A stretch of DNA of 64,000 bases from DASQBT01 sp963782495 (GCA_963782495.1 CAWAJU010000007.1:124001-188000), one strand, 5' to 3'. Positions 1 to 8,812 are shown, numbered from the stretch's first letter. A program made the numbers and translations. Notes: generated by a model not told the origin, from the letters alone.

Positions 1-740
1 CAAGTCTGGCCACGGCCGGTCAGCTGACCGGGGCAAGCGCCGCCGGACTGACCATTACGGCCGGCATGAACGACCAACTCAGTCTGCTGGTAAACGGGGT
101 GAGCACCAGCGTCACTTTGTCCCCCGGCACATACGCGTCTGCGGCAGCCTTGGCGACGGAATTGCAGACCCAGATAAACGGCGCATTGAGCGGATCAGTT
201 GCCGTATCCGAATCCGGCGGTACGCTCAGCATCACTTCCAATCAATATGGAAGCGCGTCCAACATCAGCATCACCGGCGGCAACGCGGCAACCGGACTGT
301 TTGGCGCCTCGCCCTCTTCCATAGCCGGGCAGGACGTGAGCGGCACGATCAATGGTCAAGCTGCAACGGGCAGCGGCCAGACCCTGACTGCAAATGCAGG
401 CGGCCCGGCCGCTGGCATCTCGCTGCTCGTGTCCGGCGGTTCCACAGGCGCGCGCGGCACGGTGAACTTTTCCCAGGGCATCGCGTCGCGTCTGGACCAG
501 TATCTAACCAGCGTCTTGTCGGATACCGGCAGCATCGCGGCCAGAACGGACGGGCTCAATTCAAGCATCAAGCAGCTCACGAATCAGGAGTCCACCCTGC
601 AAGACCGGCTGACGCTGATTGAGCAGCGTTACCGGAGCCAATTTACGGCCTTGGACACGATGCTGAGCAGCATGAGCACAACCAGTTCTTTCTTGACGCA
701 GCAGCTGACCATACTCAGCAACATGAACAGCACCAAGTAA
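1..740 (+). CDS. fliD: Flagellar hook-associated protein 2 (FliD cap), C-terminal part
   Basis: The gene runs off the left edge; the frame is open from base 3. FliD forms the cap at the flagellar tip and helps flagellin fold into the filament. The visible part holds a flagellin-IN-like segment (GLTITAGMNDQLSLLVNG near the start). The FliD C-terminal domain follows, with an NFSQGIASRLDQYL segment and a terminal coiled coil (NQESTLQDRLTLIEQRYRSQ). It is followed 19 bases later by fliS, its usual neighbour. The family call is secure; the N-terminal half is outside the window. Confidence 0.96.
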   Translation, partial: SLATAGQLTGASAAGLTITAGMNDQLSLLVNGVSTSVTLSPGTYASAAALATELQTQINGALSGSVAVSESGGTLSITSNQYGSASNISITGGNAATGLFGASPSSIAGQDVSGTINGQAATGSGQTLTANAGGPAAGISLLVSGGSTGARGTVNFSQGIASRLDQYLTSVLSDTGSIAARTDGLNSSIKQLTNQESTLQDRLTLIEQRYRSQFTALDTMLSSMSTTSSFLTQQLTILSNMNSTK

Positions 741-759
741 TACAGACCGGGAGAAAATA

Positions 760-1197
760 GTGTATTCCAACCTCATCAAGAGCGCCAAAGCCTACAGCCA
801 GGTCGATCTCGAGACCGATGCCCTGTCCGCCAGTCCGCACAAGCTCATTGCCTTGCTGCTGGAGGGCGCGCTCAGCGCAATCTCGACGGCAAGGCAACAG
901 ATGCTGAGCAAACAGGTCGAAGCCAAGACCCGGTCCATCAACAAGGCCATGAGCATTGTCAACGAGGGCCTCAAGGCTTCGCTGGATTTGCGCAACGGCG
1001 GGGAAATTGCGCTGCATCTGCACTCACTCTATTCCTACATTGCGGGTCGCCTGTTTCTGGCCAATTTAAGGAACCAGACCGAACTTCTCGACGAGGTCTC
1101 CGACCTCCTCACGCAAATCGACGACGCCTGGAAGCAGATCGCGCCGTCTGCCGGCCGCAGCACGCCCGGCAACACCACAGTCAGCGTTGCAGCCTAG
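760..1197 (+). CDS. fliS: Flagellin export chaperone FliS
   Basis: FliS binds the flagellin C-terminus in the cytosol and keeps it unpolymerised until export. The 145-residue protein has the family's N-terminal block (AYSQVDLETDALSASPHKLI) and the helical core LLLEGALSAI. The start is a GTG at 760 with a GGGAGAA ribosome site just upstream; no in-frame ATG gives a better start. The Ala/Ser/Thr-rich last 15 residues are variable in the family. It lies between fliD and fliT in the usual order and is probably co-transcribed with both. Confidence 0.96.
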   Translation: MYSNLIKSAKAYSQVDLETDALSASPHKLIALLLEGALSAISTARQQMLSKQVEAKTRSINKAMSIVNEGLKASLDLRNGGEIALHLHSLYSYIAGRLFLANLRNQTELLDEVSDLLTQIDDAWKQIAPSAGRSTPGNTTVSVAA

Positions 1198-1208
1198 GGA
1201 GCAGAGCC

Positions 1209-1547
1209 ATGCAAGCGCATACCATCATTGATTCCTACCACTCCATTTCCCAACTGACCGGGCAGATGCTCTCTGCTGCCAAAGCCGGGGACTGGGATGG
1301 CCTGACCCAGCTCGAGCTTCATTGCCGCAGCAAAGTCGCAGAACTCAAATCCATGAAAGAAGGTTTAACAATGGACTCCGAACACAAGAAGCAGAAGGTC
1401 GAGGTGATCAAGAAGATCCTCGCGGATGACAAGCGCATACGTGAGTTGACCGAACCCTGGATGAACAGCCTGCACGCCATTCTGTCGGCGAACTACAAGG
1501 GCAAGCTGGTTACCGAGGCCTACAGGCAGGATGACGAGCCTGAGTGA
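1209..1547 (+). CDS. fliT: Flagellar chaperone FliT
   Basis: FliT is the export chaperone of the FliD cap protein, and in enterics it also dampens the FlhDC master regulator. The 112-residue, highly charged helical protein sits right after fliS with an AGGGAG ribosome site 12 bases after the fliS stop. Sequence conservation in FliT is low. The call rests on size, helical pattern (DDKRIRELTEPWMNSL is typical of the C-terminal half) and position. The stop codon overlaps the GTG start of the next gene. Confidence 0.88.
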   Translation: MQAHTIIDSYHSISQLTGQMLSAAKAGDWDGLTQLELHCRSKVAELKSMKEGLTMDSEHKKQKVEVIKKILADDKRIRELTEPWMNSLHAILSANYKGKLVTEAYRQDDEPE

Positions 1548-2665
1548 ATGGAAATTCCATGGTGCGCCTCAGTTCGCTTCTGCCGATTATCAAGTTAGAG
1601 CCGATACTCGAGCATGACCCGAGACGCCTGCCCAATCCTCCTCCGGAAGCTGTAAAACCCGGAGCCGCGAAAGACGGCACCGAAGGCGCTCCTAAAGGCA
1701 ATCCTGGAGCCAATCCCGAGGACTCTGGCGGAGCGAAGCAGACAGTCTTGACCAGGGACGCAGTGGCAATCCGTACCGCGGATAACAGCGCAATCGCAAC
1801 CCGTGAAAAACCCGACAACCCGCCCCCAAACCGTCCCGCGCAGTCAGACGCGAAACCCGGCGCCGAACGCCTGCCGAATCAGGCTTCACCGCTTGCCAGG
1901 TCGGCTTCCTACAGCAACATTGGACGACTCAACACCAGCCTGATAGCCGCCCCGCCCGCTTCAGCCGAACAGCCCCGTTTCAGCCCTACCGCCATCCTGC
2001 TGGCCAGCCTCATACCCAAGACCCCACAGGCCAATGTGCCCGCCCAAATCCGCAGCCCGGCACCCTTGATCCCAGGCGCACCTGACCGGCCCGCCGTCCT
2101 GGCCGCCGCCCTGCGCGACGCCATCAGCCAGAGCGGATTATTCTACGAGTCCCATCTTGAACAGTGGTCGAACGGCGCCCTGCCACTGGAAGCGCTGAAG
2201 CAGGAGCCGCAAGCCGCCTTGCCGCCGGTGCTGAATTTCACTCCATCCGAAAGCATGAGCCCGCCGGCTGGACAGGCGCAGCCAACTGTCGCGAATGAGC
2301 CCATGGCCTGGCTGCAGCAGAATCTGGTCCAGCAACTTGGCGTACTGAATAACCCTGCATTGGCATGGTCCGGCCAAGTCTGGCCCGGCCAGTCCGTGAC
2401 AGTCCAGACCAGCCGTGACTCTGCCAGATCAATTGCGGACGAGTCACCCTGGCTCACGCGCCTGAGCCTGGACATGCCCCGCCTGGGCAAAGTCGATATC
2501 GTGATCAGTCTCGACAGCCGTGGAGTGGAGCTTGATGTTCGGGGCGAGACCGCAGGCGGATTGAACGCCATGCAGGCCCGTCAGGCCGATTTGGGTAGGC
2601 AGTTGGCCGATACCGGCTGCATTTTGCGCAGAATGCAGATCAGGAGCAGCCGTGAGCCGGTTTGA
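1544..2665 (+). CDS. FliK-like protein with C-terminal hook-length-control domain
   Basis: A 373-residue protein with a long Pro/Ala-rich, low-complexity N-terminus. Its C-terminal domain (about residues 290-370) matches the FliK C-terminal fold: WLTRLSLDMPRLGKVDIVIS, then a predicted beta strand and a helix ending GCILRRMQIRSS. The start is a GTG at 1544 overlapping the fliT stop; an ATG at 1559 is an alternative. A canonical fliK is also present at 14107, so this is a second, divergent member. It overlaps the FlhB-like gene downstream by 14 bases, which suggests the two act together in export switching, but this is inference. Confidence 0.78.
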   Translation: MNGNSMVRLSSLLPIIKLEPILEHDPRRLPNPPPEAVKPGAAKDGTEGAPKGNPGANPEDSGGAKQTVLTRDAVAIRTADNSAIATREKPDNPPPNRPAQSDAKPGAERLPNQASPLARSASYSNIGRLNTSLIAAPPASAEQPRFSPTAILLASLIPKTPQANVPAQIRSPAPLIPGAPDRPAVLAAALRDAISQSGLFYESHLEQWSNGALPLEALKQEPQAALPPVLNFTPSESMSPPAGQAQPTVANEPMAWLQQNLVQQLGVLNNPALAWSGQVWPGQSVTVQTSRDSARSIADESPWLTRLSLDMPRLGKVDIVISLDSRGVELDVRGETAGGLNAMQARQADLGRQLADTGCILRRMQIRSSREPV

Positions 2666-2969
2666 TCACTTGCCGGCCGCCGCCGTTCTGGCTTATCAGG
2701 ACGGCGACTTTGCCCCGCGCGTGGTGGCCAAGGGTCGTGGCCAGATAGCGGAAGCCATTATTGAACGCGCGCGCAGTGCCGGGCTTTATGTTCATCAATC
2801 GCGTGAACTGGTCTCGCTGTTGATGCAGGTCGACCTTGACAGTCATATCCCTCCGCAACTGTACGTGGTCATAGCGGAACTGCTGGCCTGGTTGTATCAG
2901 CTCGAACAGCACCCTTCAGAACGTCCGATTCTTGCCGAATTAAATCCACGCCATCCCCAACTCAAGTAG
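2652..2969 (+). CDS. FlhB C-terminal-domain-like export switch protein (FhlB/EscU-like)
   Basis: A 105-residue soluble protein that corresponds only to the cytoplasmic domain of FlhB/YscU. Conserved blocks are AAVLAYQDGDFAPRVVAKG, the helix AEAIIERARSAGLYVHQS and the terminal DLDSHIPPQLYVVIAELLAW. The membrane domain and the NPTH self-cleavage loop of true FlhB are absent. Such proteins can substitute for the C-terminal FlhB fragment in enterics (FhlB). The GTG start lies inside the FliK-like gene, so the two are probably translationally coupled. Confidence 0.85.
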   Translation: MSRFDHLPAAAVLAYQDGDFAPRVVAKGRGQIAEAIIERARSAGLYVHQSRELVSLLMQVDLDSHIPPQLYVVIAELLAWLYQLEQHPSERPILAELNPRHPQLK

Positions 2970-2985
2970 CTGCACAACCCTATTC

Positions 2986-3750
2986 GTGGAAGAACCGCTT
3001 GATCAACACCAGCAGGACGACGGCAATAACGCGTATTGGGAGCGTTATGCGATCCGTGGATGGCGCGAAGTGCTGTTCTACCTGAACGGCATCCGGTCGC
3101 AAAAGCTGCTCATCCAGGTGTTCCTCGCGGATGGACAAGAGTCCATCATTTCTTCTCTGCTGGATATCGACGACGCAAACGGCGATCTGGTTCTTGATGG
3201 CATAAGTGGTCACCCCTTCAACCGCAAGGCGACGCCCGGCGCAAGGATACGCATCGAAACCAGTCTGGACAATATCAGGATCCTGTTCGACACGAGAATG
3301 TCCGAACTCATTTCCTACCAGGGCCGGCCGGCCATCCGGGCGAGGCTGCCCGATACACTCGTACGCCTGCAGCGGCGCGAACATTTCCGCATCAGCCTGC
3401 CTATTGTCAAGCCTGTTCCCTGCATTATTCCAGCCAGCGCAGCCGGTACGCCCGAGCCGATCAATACGGTCGTGCTGGACATCAGCCTGGGCGGTGTGGC
3501 GATTTCGGAAAACGCGGGAATTCTCGATCCACCTGCCGGAGTCACACTGACTCAGTGTGAAATCGCGCTGCCCGATGTGGGTTTGCTGACGGTGGATCTA
3601 CGGGTACACAGCGTGGCTCAGGTTTTGGCCCGCACCGGCCACAAGAAGAAGCGGGTGGGCTGCAGCTTTGTGGAACTGCCCAATCCCCTGGCATCCACGT
3701 TGCAGCGCTTCATTATGAACCTTGAACGGGAGCGGAGGGCGAAGAAATGA
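2986..3750 (+). CDS. YcgR-type flagellar brake protein with PilZ domain
   Basis: A 254-residue cytosolic protein. The N-terminal half is YcgR-like (residues 20-125) and the C-terminal half is a PilZ domain. The c-di-GMP contacts are visible: R131-E-H-F-R135 (RxxxR) and D165-I-S-L-G-G (DxSxxG). In the family, c-di-GMP binding lets the protein press on the motor and slow or bias swimming. The start is a GTG at 2986. The nearby GGDEF-EAL regulator at 27861 is one possible source or sink of the ligand; that link is inference. Confidence 0.9.
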   Translation: MEEPLDQHQQDDGNNAYWERYAIRGWREVLFYLNGIRSQKLLIQVFLADGQESIISSLLDIDDANGDLVLDGISGHPFNRKATPGARIRIETSLDNIRILFDTRMSELISYQGRPAIRARLPDTLVRLQRREHFRISLPIVKPVPCIIPASAAGTPEPINTVVLDISLGGVAISENAGILDPPAGVTLTQCEIALPDVGLLTVDLRVHSVAQVLARTGHKKKRVGCSFVELPNPLASTLQRFIMNLERERRAKK

Positions 3751-3751
3751 A

Positions 3752-3866
3752 GCAGGGGTCAGGGGCAGAAGATTAGACTTGCAAAGAGCTGCGGCGCGGC
3801 GCGCCACTCGCGACAAATCCCTGAATCCTGAATCCTGATCCCCGATCCCTGAATCCTGATCCCTGA
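3752..3866. repeat. Heptamer repeat array with inverted partner between convergent genes
   Basis: Seven head-to-tail copies of a 7-bp unit (ATCCCTG or AATCCTG, one ATCCCCG) fill 3817-3865. An inverted pair of the same unit (CAGGGGT CAGGGGC) lies at 3752-3765, just after the PilZ gene. The two blocks can pair into a stem and lie between convergent genes (PilZ on +, fliE on -), so a terminator or barrier role is possible. A shorter version follows fliK near 15455-15495. Confidence 0.7.
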
Positions 3867-3868
3867 CG

Positions 3869-4192
3869 CTAGATCTGCATGTTCATGATGTCGTTGTAAG
3901 CCGCGATCAGCCGATTGCGCACCTGGACGGTGCCCTGGAAGGCGATATTGGCCTTCTGGATGGACACCATGACATCGCCGAGATTCACGTTGGGCGCACC
4001 CAATTCGAATTGTTTCGCTGTTTGCTCGGCTGCAATCTGGGTCTGGTTGACCTGATTGAGCGAGCTTTTGAGGACATTGCCGAAGCCTTGGGTTTCGGCC
4101 GGCGCGTCCGCCACCGGCCGAGTGCGGCCCGCCGCGAAATCCGCGTGGGCATGCAGCATCGCCACCATCCGATCTATCTTGCTTGTATCCAT
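3869..4192 (-). CDS. fliE: Flagellar hook-basal body complex protein FliE
   Basis: FliE joins the MS ring to the proximal rod. The 107-residue protein has the family's C-terminal block (GDVMVSIQKANIAFQGTVQV) ending in YNDIMNMQI. It is transcribed away from fliF. In many relatives fliE sits directly before fliF on the same strand; here an adhesin module separates them. The ATG is preceded by a purine-rich GAGAGGTGGGGTAA stretch that can serve as ribosome site. Confidence 0.96.
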   Translation of the reverse strand: MDTSKIDRMVAMLHAHADFAAGRTRPVADAPAETQGFGNVLKSSLNQVNQTQIAAEQTAKQFELGAPNVNLGDVMVSIQKANIAFQGTVQVRNRLIAAYNDIMNMQI

Positions 4193-4319
4193 TTACCCCA
4201 CCTCTCTATAGCGGACTGATCCACTTATGCGCTAAAGCATAGCCGCGGTGATCCCAGACCTTATCGGAGAAAAGACGCCAAAATTCTCTTCATCTCTCCC
4301 TATAGAAATATTTGACCCG

Positions 4320-4327
4320 GCCGATAT
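4320..4327 (+). promoter_or_regulatory. GCCGATAT box upstream of the adhesin gene (sigma-28-like -10)
   Basis: The octamer resembles the GCCGATAA -10 element of sigma-28 (FliA) flagellar promoters. Related boxes lie upstream of fliF, fliL and the first TonB receptor. No good TAAA -35 box is found 15 bases upstream, so the call is tentative. Confidence 0.3.
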
Positions 4328-4425
4328 ACAGGTCAACACCTGATGAGATCGGCGTCGAGCGGATCAAACCAGGAGCAGAGCATGACCCGACTCATGCCAA
4401 AACTAAAACAACCTGAAGGATCCGT

Positions 4426-5889
4426 ATGAGGCACAACACACCAAACCGTGTGGCTTTCCGGCTGCACAAGCCAGCGTTGCCATGCACCCAAACGTCCATC
4501 GCCGCCGCCGTCGCAGCCACCTTCATGCTGGGCAACGCGAACACGGCACAGGCTGCGCTGGCCAGCGTCTGCACCGGCGTCAGCCTGCCGCCGTCGGTGG
4601 TGACCAACATCATTGGAATGTCCGTCCTGCCGATGGCCAACACGCTGGACTCCACTCTCGGAAGCCTGCAAAACGTCAACGTGCTGGTCAACCTTCTAGG
4701 ACTCGGGGGGACCCTGGGAAGCCTCGCTGGTCTGTCGGCCCCGCAACTGAACAGTGGCCTGTCGACCACCCTGAGCAACATTGCCTCCGGCCAGCCCATC
4801 GGCCTGCAGGCAGTCGACGTCAGCGGCAATAGCATCGATCTGCTGAGCGACCCGACCTGCGAGAGCACGGCTGATGACTACACGCTTAACACGCCGCAAG
4901 GCATTTCCATTGGCGGCAACAAGATCACCGGTCTCGGCAGCGGTGCCGTCGCCTCTGCCGGAGAGCTGAACTCCATCGCGTTTGGCAACGGCGCAGCCAC
5001 TGACGCGGCCGCGACCAATTCGATCGCCATCGGTCCCAACGCCTCGGTCGGCGCGGGCGGCACCGATTCAGTCGCCCTGGGCAGCGGCGCCAACGCCACC
5101 CAGGCCAACAGCGTGGCCCTGGGCGCAGGGTCCACCACCTCCACCGGTGCTCAGACCAACTACGCGGCGTACGGATTGAGCGCGCCACAGACCAGCGTCG
5201 GCGAAGTCTCGATAGGATCGGCCGGCAATGAACGCAAGCTGACCAATTTGGCGGCCGGCAGCGCTGCAACCGATGCGGTCAACGTCGCGCAATTGCAGGC
5301 GGTGGATAACGGAACCGTAAAGTACGACAACTTCCTCAACAAGCTCAGCATCACGCTGGGTGGGCCAACCTCCTTCGACGGTGGAGTGACCAACGGAACC
5401 ACCATCACCAACGTGCATCAGGGTGCGGTAACGGTGAACAGCACGGATGTGGTCAACGGTGCCCAGTTGTATGCGACCAACCAGAACGTGACTAATATCG
5501 TCAACGGCACCAGCGGCCTGGTGCAACAGGTAGGCGGCGCCCCGGGCAACGGTGACATCACGGTGGGCGCAGCCACCGGGGGCACGTTGATCGACGTCAC
5601 CGGCACCAGCGGCACCCGCGTCATCACCGGCGTCGCTGCGGGCGCGGTCAATGCGACCAGCACCGACGCCGTCAACGGCTCGCAGATCTACAATCTGGCA
5701 GTGGACGTGGGCAATGCCGTCCAGTACGACAGCGGACTCAAGCTCAGCGTCACCCTGGGGGGACCGACTTCCATCGACGGCGGCGTGACCAACGGCACCA
5801 CCGTCACCAACCTGCACCAAGGGTACTTACCGCCACCAGCACCGACGCGGTCAACGGGTCGCAGCTGTATGCGACCAACCAGAACGTGA
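4426..5889 (+). CDS. YadA-family trimeric autotransporter adhesin, N-terminal part (frameshifted)
   Basis: This is the 5' part of a trimeric surface adhesin. It has a signal peptide (hydrophobic stretch ending NANTAQA), YadA head repeats of the NSIAIG/DSVALG type (about residues 185-235), and stalk/neck repeats with DAVNVAQLQ and NGAQLYATNQN. The frame breaks at 5821-5827. In the next repeat copy the sequence reads GGCTCACTTACC, but here it reads GGGTACTTACC, one base short. The reading then runs 20-odd nonsense residues to a stop at 5889. Restoring the base joins it to the following frame, giving a protein of about 1122 residues. Either the gene is broken or phase-variable, or the assembly has an error in the repeat. 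Confidence 0.88.
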   Translation: MRHNTPNRVAFRLHKPALPCTQTSIAAAVAATFMLGNANTAQAALASVCTGVSLPPSVVTNIIGMSVLPMANTLDSTLGSLQNVNVLVNLLGLGGTLGSLAGLSAPQLNSGLSTTLSNIASGQPIGLQAVDVSGNSIDLLSDPTCESTADDYTLNTPQGISIGGNKITGLGSGAVASAGELNSIAFGNGAATDAAATNSIAIGPNASVGAGGTDSVALGSGANATQANSVALGAGSTTSTGAQTNYAAYGLSAPQTSVGEVSIGSAGNERKLTNLAAGSAATDAVNVAQLQAVDNGTVKYDNFLNKLSITLGGPTSFDGGVTNGTTITNVHQGAVTVNSTDVVNGAQLYATNQNVTNIVNGTSGLVQQVGGAPGNGDITVGAATGGTLIDVTGTSGTRVITGVAAGAVNATSTDAVNGSQIYNLAVDVGNAVQYDSGLKLSVTLGGPTSIDGGVTNGTTVTNLHQGYLPPPAPTRSTGRSCMRPTRT

Positions 5890-6279
5890 CCAACATCGTC
5901 AACGGCACCAGCGGCCTGGTGCAACAGGTAGGCGGCGCCCCGGGCAACGGTGACATCACGGTGGGCGCAGCCACCGGGGGCACGTTGATCGACGTCACCG
6001 GCACCAGCGGCACCCGCGTCATCACCGGCGTCGCTGCGGGCGCCGTCAATGCGACCAGCACCGACGCCGTCAACGGCTCGCAGATCTACAATCTGGCAGT
6101 GGACGTGGGCAATGCCGTCCAGTACGACAGCGGACTCAAGCTCAGCGTCACCCTGGGGGGACCGACTTCCATCGACGGCGGCGTGACCAACGGCACCACC
6201 GTCACCAACCTGCACCAAGGCTCACTTACCGCCACCAGCACCGACGCGGTCAATGGGTCGCAGCTGTATGCGACCAACC
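5483..6279 (+). repeat. Two near-identical ~399-bp direct repeats in the adhesin stalk
   Basis: Copy 1 (5483-5880, 398 bp) and copy 2 (5881-6279, 399 bp) are almost identical over the stalk-coding unit of 133 residues. Copy 3, from 6280, is more diverged. The missing base that breaks the frame is the length difference between copies 1 and 2. Such repeats invite unequal recombination, slippage and assembly error. Confidence 0.9.
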
Positions 6280-7793
6280 AGAACGTGACCAACATCGTCA
6301 ACGGCACCAGCGGCCTGGTGCAACAGGTAGGCGGCGCACCGGGCAACGGCAACATCACCGTGGGCGCCTCCACCGGCGGCACCCTGATCGATGTCACCGG
6401 CACAAGTGGCACCCGCATCATCACCGGCGTCGCCGCAGGCGCGGTCAATGCGACCAGCACCGACGCAGTCAACGGTTCACAGATTTACAACCTGACGCAA
6501 GACGTGAACAACTCGGTGCAGTACGACAACTCGACGAAGAACGTCGTAACGCTGGGTGGGACGATTTCGGTCGACGGCGGCGTCACCAACGGCACGACCA
6601 TCACCAACCTGCATCAGGGTGCGGTGACAGTCAACAGCACGGACGCGGTCAACGGCTCGCAACTTTACGCCACCAACCAGTCGATCACCAATATCGTCAA
6701 CGGCACCAGCGGACTGGTGCAACAGATCGGCGGCGCGCCGGGCAATGGAGACATCACGGTGGGCGCGTCCACTGGCGGCACTTTGATTGATGTCACCGGA
6801 ACCGGCGGTACCCGCAACATCACTGGCGTCAGTGCCGGCGCGGTCAATTTCGGCAGCACTGACGCGGTCAACGGCTCGCAGCTGTTCGCCTTGAGCCAGA
6901 GCATCACCAACATCTCCACCGGCAGCGGAATAAAGTATTTCGTTGCCAATACCAACGCGGCCGATGCCTTGGCCGGGCAGGAAAGCGTGGCCATCGGCCC
7001 GCAGACGCTGGCCATGGGCCTCAGCGCCTTTGCAGCGGGGAACACGGCGAATGCCAGTGGCGACGACAGCATCGCGGTAGGCCACAACAGCCAGGCGACC
7101 AACACCGGCTCGATCGCGATCGGCCTGAATTCCCAGTCTACCGGTGTGAACACGGTCGCCATCGGAACCGGCGCTGTGGCAACCAATTCGGTGGCAGTGG
7201 GCGCGGGTGCGCAGGCCGGCAACGGTGGTGCAGCGTTCGGCGACAACGCTGATGCGCTCAACCCGCAGCAAGGTACCGCGCTGGGCAATGGCGCGTCTGT
7301 GACGGCTGATCGCGGGGTGGCCTTGGGTGCGGGTGCGCAGGCCGCACGTGCCGGCATGAACGGCGCGACGGAGAAATACAGCAAAGCAGCGGTGGCCTCG
7401 ACCGAAGGCGCCGTATCCGTGGGATCGGCTGGCAACGAACGGCAGATCACCAACGTGGCGGGTGGAACCCAAGCTACCGACGCCGTCAACGTGCGCCAGC
7501 TCGACGCCGCGGTGGCCCAGGCCAACCAATACACCAACGCACGCATAAACAGTGTTCAGGATGACGCCAACGCTGGCACCGCCTCCGCAATTGCCATGGC
7601 CAGCATGCCGCAGGCGACCCTGGCGGGCAAGAGCATGTTGGCTGCCGGCATGGGCAACTACCAGGGACAATCCGCCCTCTCGCTCGGCATCTCGAGCCTG
7701 TCCGACAATGGCCGCTGGACCCTCAAGGGCCTGGCCTCGGCAGACACCCGCGGAAATGTCGGCGTGGGCGGCGGTGTGGGTTTCCACTGGTAA
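5886..7793 (+). CDS. YadA-family trimeric autotransporter adhesin, C-terminal part with membrane anchor
   Basis: Second half of the frameshifted adhesin. It continues the stalk repeats (each with ATSTDAVNGSQ(L/I)Y), then a second head-like block of NSIAIG-type repeats (about residues 345-500) and a neck (TQATDAVNVRQLDAAV). It ends in the YadA anchor: a short coiled coil, then strands finishing in GNVGVGGGVGFHW with the terminal aromatic residue typical of outer-membrane barrels. The nominal start at 5886 has no ribosome site of its own, so expression needs the upstream frame to be restored. The next gene, an OmpA-like lipoprotein, is a likely partner. Confidence 0.9.
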   Translation: MTNIVNGTSGLVQQVGGAPGNGDITVGAATGGTLIDVTGTSGTRVITGVAAGAVNATSTDAVNGSQIYNLAVDVGNAVQYDSGLKLSVTLGGPTSIDGGVTNGTTVTNLHQGSLTATSTDAVNGSQLYATNQNVTNIVNGTSGLVQQVGGAPGNGNITVGASTGGTLIDVTGTSGTRIITGVAAGAVNATSTDAVNGSQIYNLTQDVNNSVQYDNSTKNVVTLGGTISVDGGVTNGTTITNLHQGAVTVNSTDAVNGSQLYATNQSITNIVNGTSGLVQQIGGAPGNGDITVGASTGGTLIDVTGTGGTRNITGVSAGAVNFGSTDAVNGSQLFALSQSITNISTGSGIKYFVANTNAADALAGQESVAIGPQTLAMGLSAFAAGNTANASGDDSIAVGHNSQATNTGSIAIGLNSQSTGVNTVAIGTGAVATNSVAVGAGAQAGNGGAAFGDNADALNPQQGTALGNGASVTADRGVALGAGAQAARAGMNGATEKYSKAAVASTEGAVSVGSAGNERQITNVAGGTQATDAVNVRQLDAAVAQANQYTNARINSVQDDANAGTASAIAMASMPQATLAGKSMLAAGMGNYQGQSALSLGISSLSDNGRWTLKGLASADTRGNVGVGGGVGFHW

Positions 7794-7878
7794 CCCACAC
7801 AGTCATTACTGAAACAAGGGACTTCTGCGTTGCTCGCAGTGGCCCATACAAGAACAATCAAGCTGGAAGGATGATCAA

Positions 7879-8781
7879 ATGAAGCAATGCAAATGGGTAG
7901 CAAGCGTCATGCTGGCTGTATCGCTGGTCGTCATGCAGGGCTGCGCGTCTAGCCTGAGCAAGCTGTCGGACGATGGCAAGAGCGACCAGGTCGTTTTCCC
8001 TGACATCGAAAAGGATGCCTGGCTCAAGGAAGGGACCTTCCCCAGCATGGACAGTGTGCGCCGCGTGGCGCCGGGCATGACCAAGGATCAGCTCTATAAG
8101 CTGCTGGGGCGTCCCCACTTTCAGGAGGGCATGGCCAAGGTCAGGGAATGGGACTACATCTTTAATTTCCGCACCGGCCAGGGCACCGAGCATGTGACCT
8201 GCCAGTACAAGATCATCTTCGATCCGGATTACCACGTACGCAGCACCCATTGGCGGACACCGGCGTGCGACGACCGACTTGCCGGCGGTGCGCCGACGCC
8301 GGTTGCGAGCGCCCCGGCTGCAAGCCCGCCCGCTCCTGCCCCGGCACCGGTCGTGGTGGAACGCATCATCGAGAAGGCCGTTCCACTTATCCAGCCCAAA
8401 CGCATGCAACTCTCCGCCGATACCCTGTTCGCCTACAAGAAGTCCGGCCTGGGTGACCTGCTGCCGGGCGGCATCCGGAAACTCGACCAACTGGTGGCCG
8501 ATCTGCGCAGTTCTGGCGAGTTCGACCAGGTAGCGGTGACCGGCCACACCGATCGGATCGGTAGCGACAACTACAATTTGAACCTGTCGCGCGAACGCGC
8601 CGCCACGGTGCGCGATTACCTGATCGCCAAGGGCATACCGGCACAACGCATCACCGCCACCGGGCTCGGCGAGTCGGTCCCATTGGTCGATTGCCCGGAG
8701 ACCAGCCGGGTATTGCTGGTGCAATGTCTCAAGCCCAACCGCCGGGTCGAAATCGAGGCCTGGTACGTACGAAAGCAATAA
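7879..8781 (+). CDS. Lipoprotein with BamE/SmpA-like and OmpA C-terminal domains
   Basis: A 300-residue envelope lipoprotein. The signal peptide ends at VMQGC with the lipid-attachment Cys at residue 22. Residues 55-115 look like the SmpA/OmlA (BamE) fold (GMTKDQLYKLLGRPHF). After an Ala/Pro linker, residues 180-300 form an OmpA peptidoglycan-binding domain (VAVTGHTDRIGSDNYNLNLS). It follows the adhesin by 85 bases with a GGAAGGA ribosome site. Proteins of this kind are found beside trimeric autotransporters in other betaproteobacteria. A role in adhesin assembly or anchoring is inferred from that pairing. A strong terminator follows. Confidence 0.88.
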   Translation: MKQCKWVASVMLAVSLVVMQGCASSLSKLSDDGKSDQVVFPDIEKDAWLKEGTFPSMDSVRRVAPGMTKDQLYKLLGRPHFQEGMAKVREWDYIFNFRTGQGTEHVTCQYKIIFDPDYHVRSTHWRTPACDDRLAGGAPTPVASAPAASPPAPAPAPVVVERIIEKAVPLIQPKRMQLSADTLFAYKKSGLGDLLPGGIRKLDQLVADLRSSGEFDQVAVTGHTDRIGSDNYNLNLSRERAATVRDYLIAKGIPAQRITATGLGESVPLVDCPETSRVLLVQCLKPNRRVEIEAWYVRKQ

Positions 8782-8812
8782 GGCCGCGCGCCTGGCCTGG
8801 GGCCGGGCTTGC

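Noticed and set aside
4892..7787. Long minus-strand open frames opposite the adhesin gene
   Set aside because: They are shadows of repetitive GC-rich sequence and have no ribosome sites or sensible domains.
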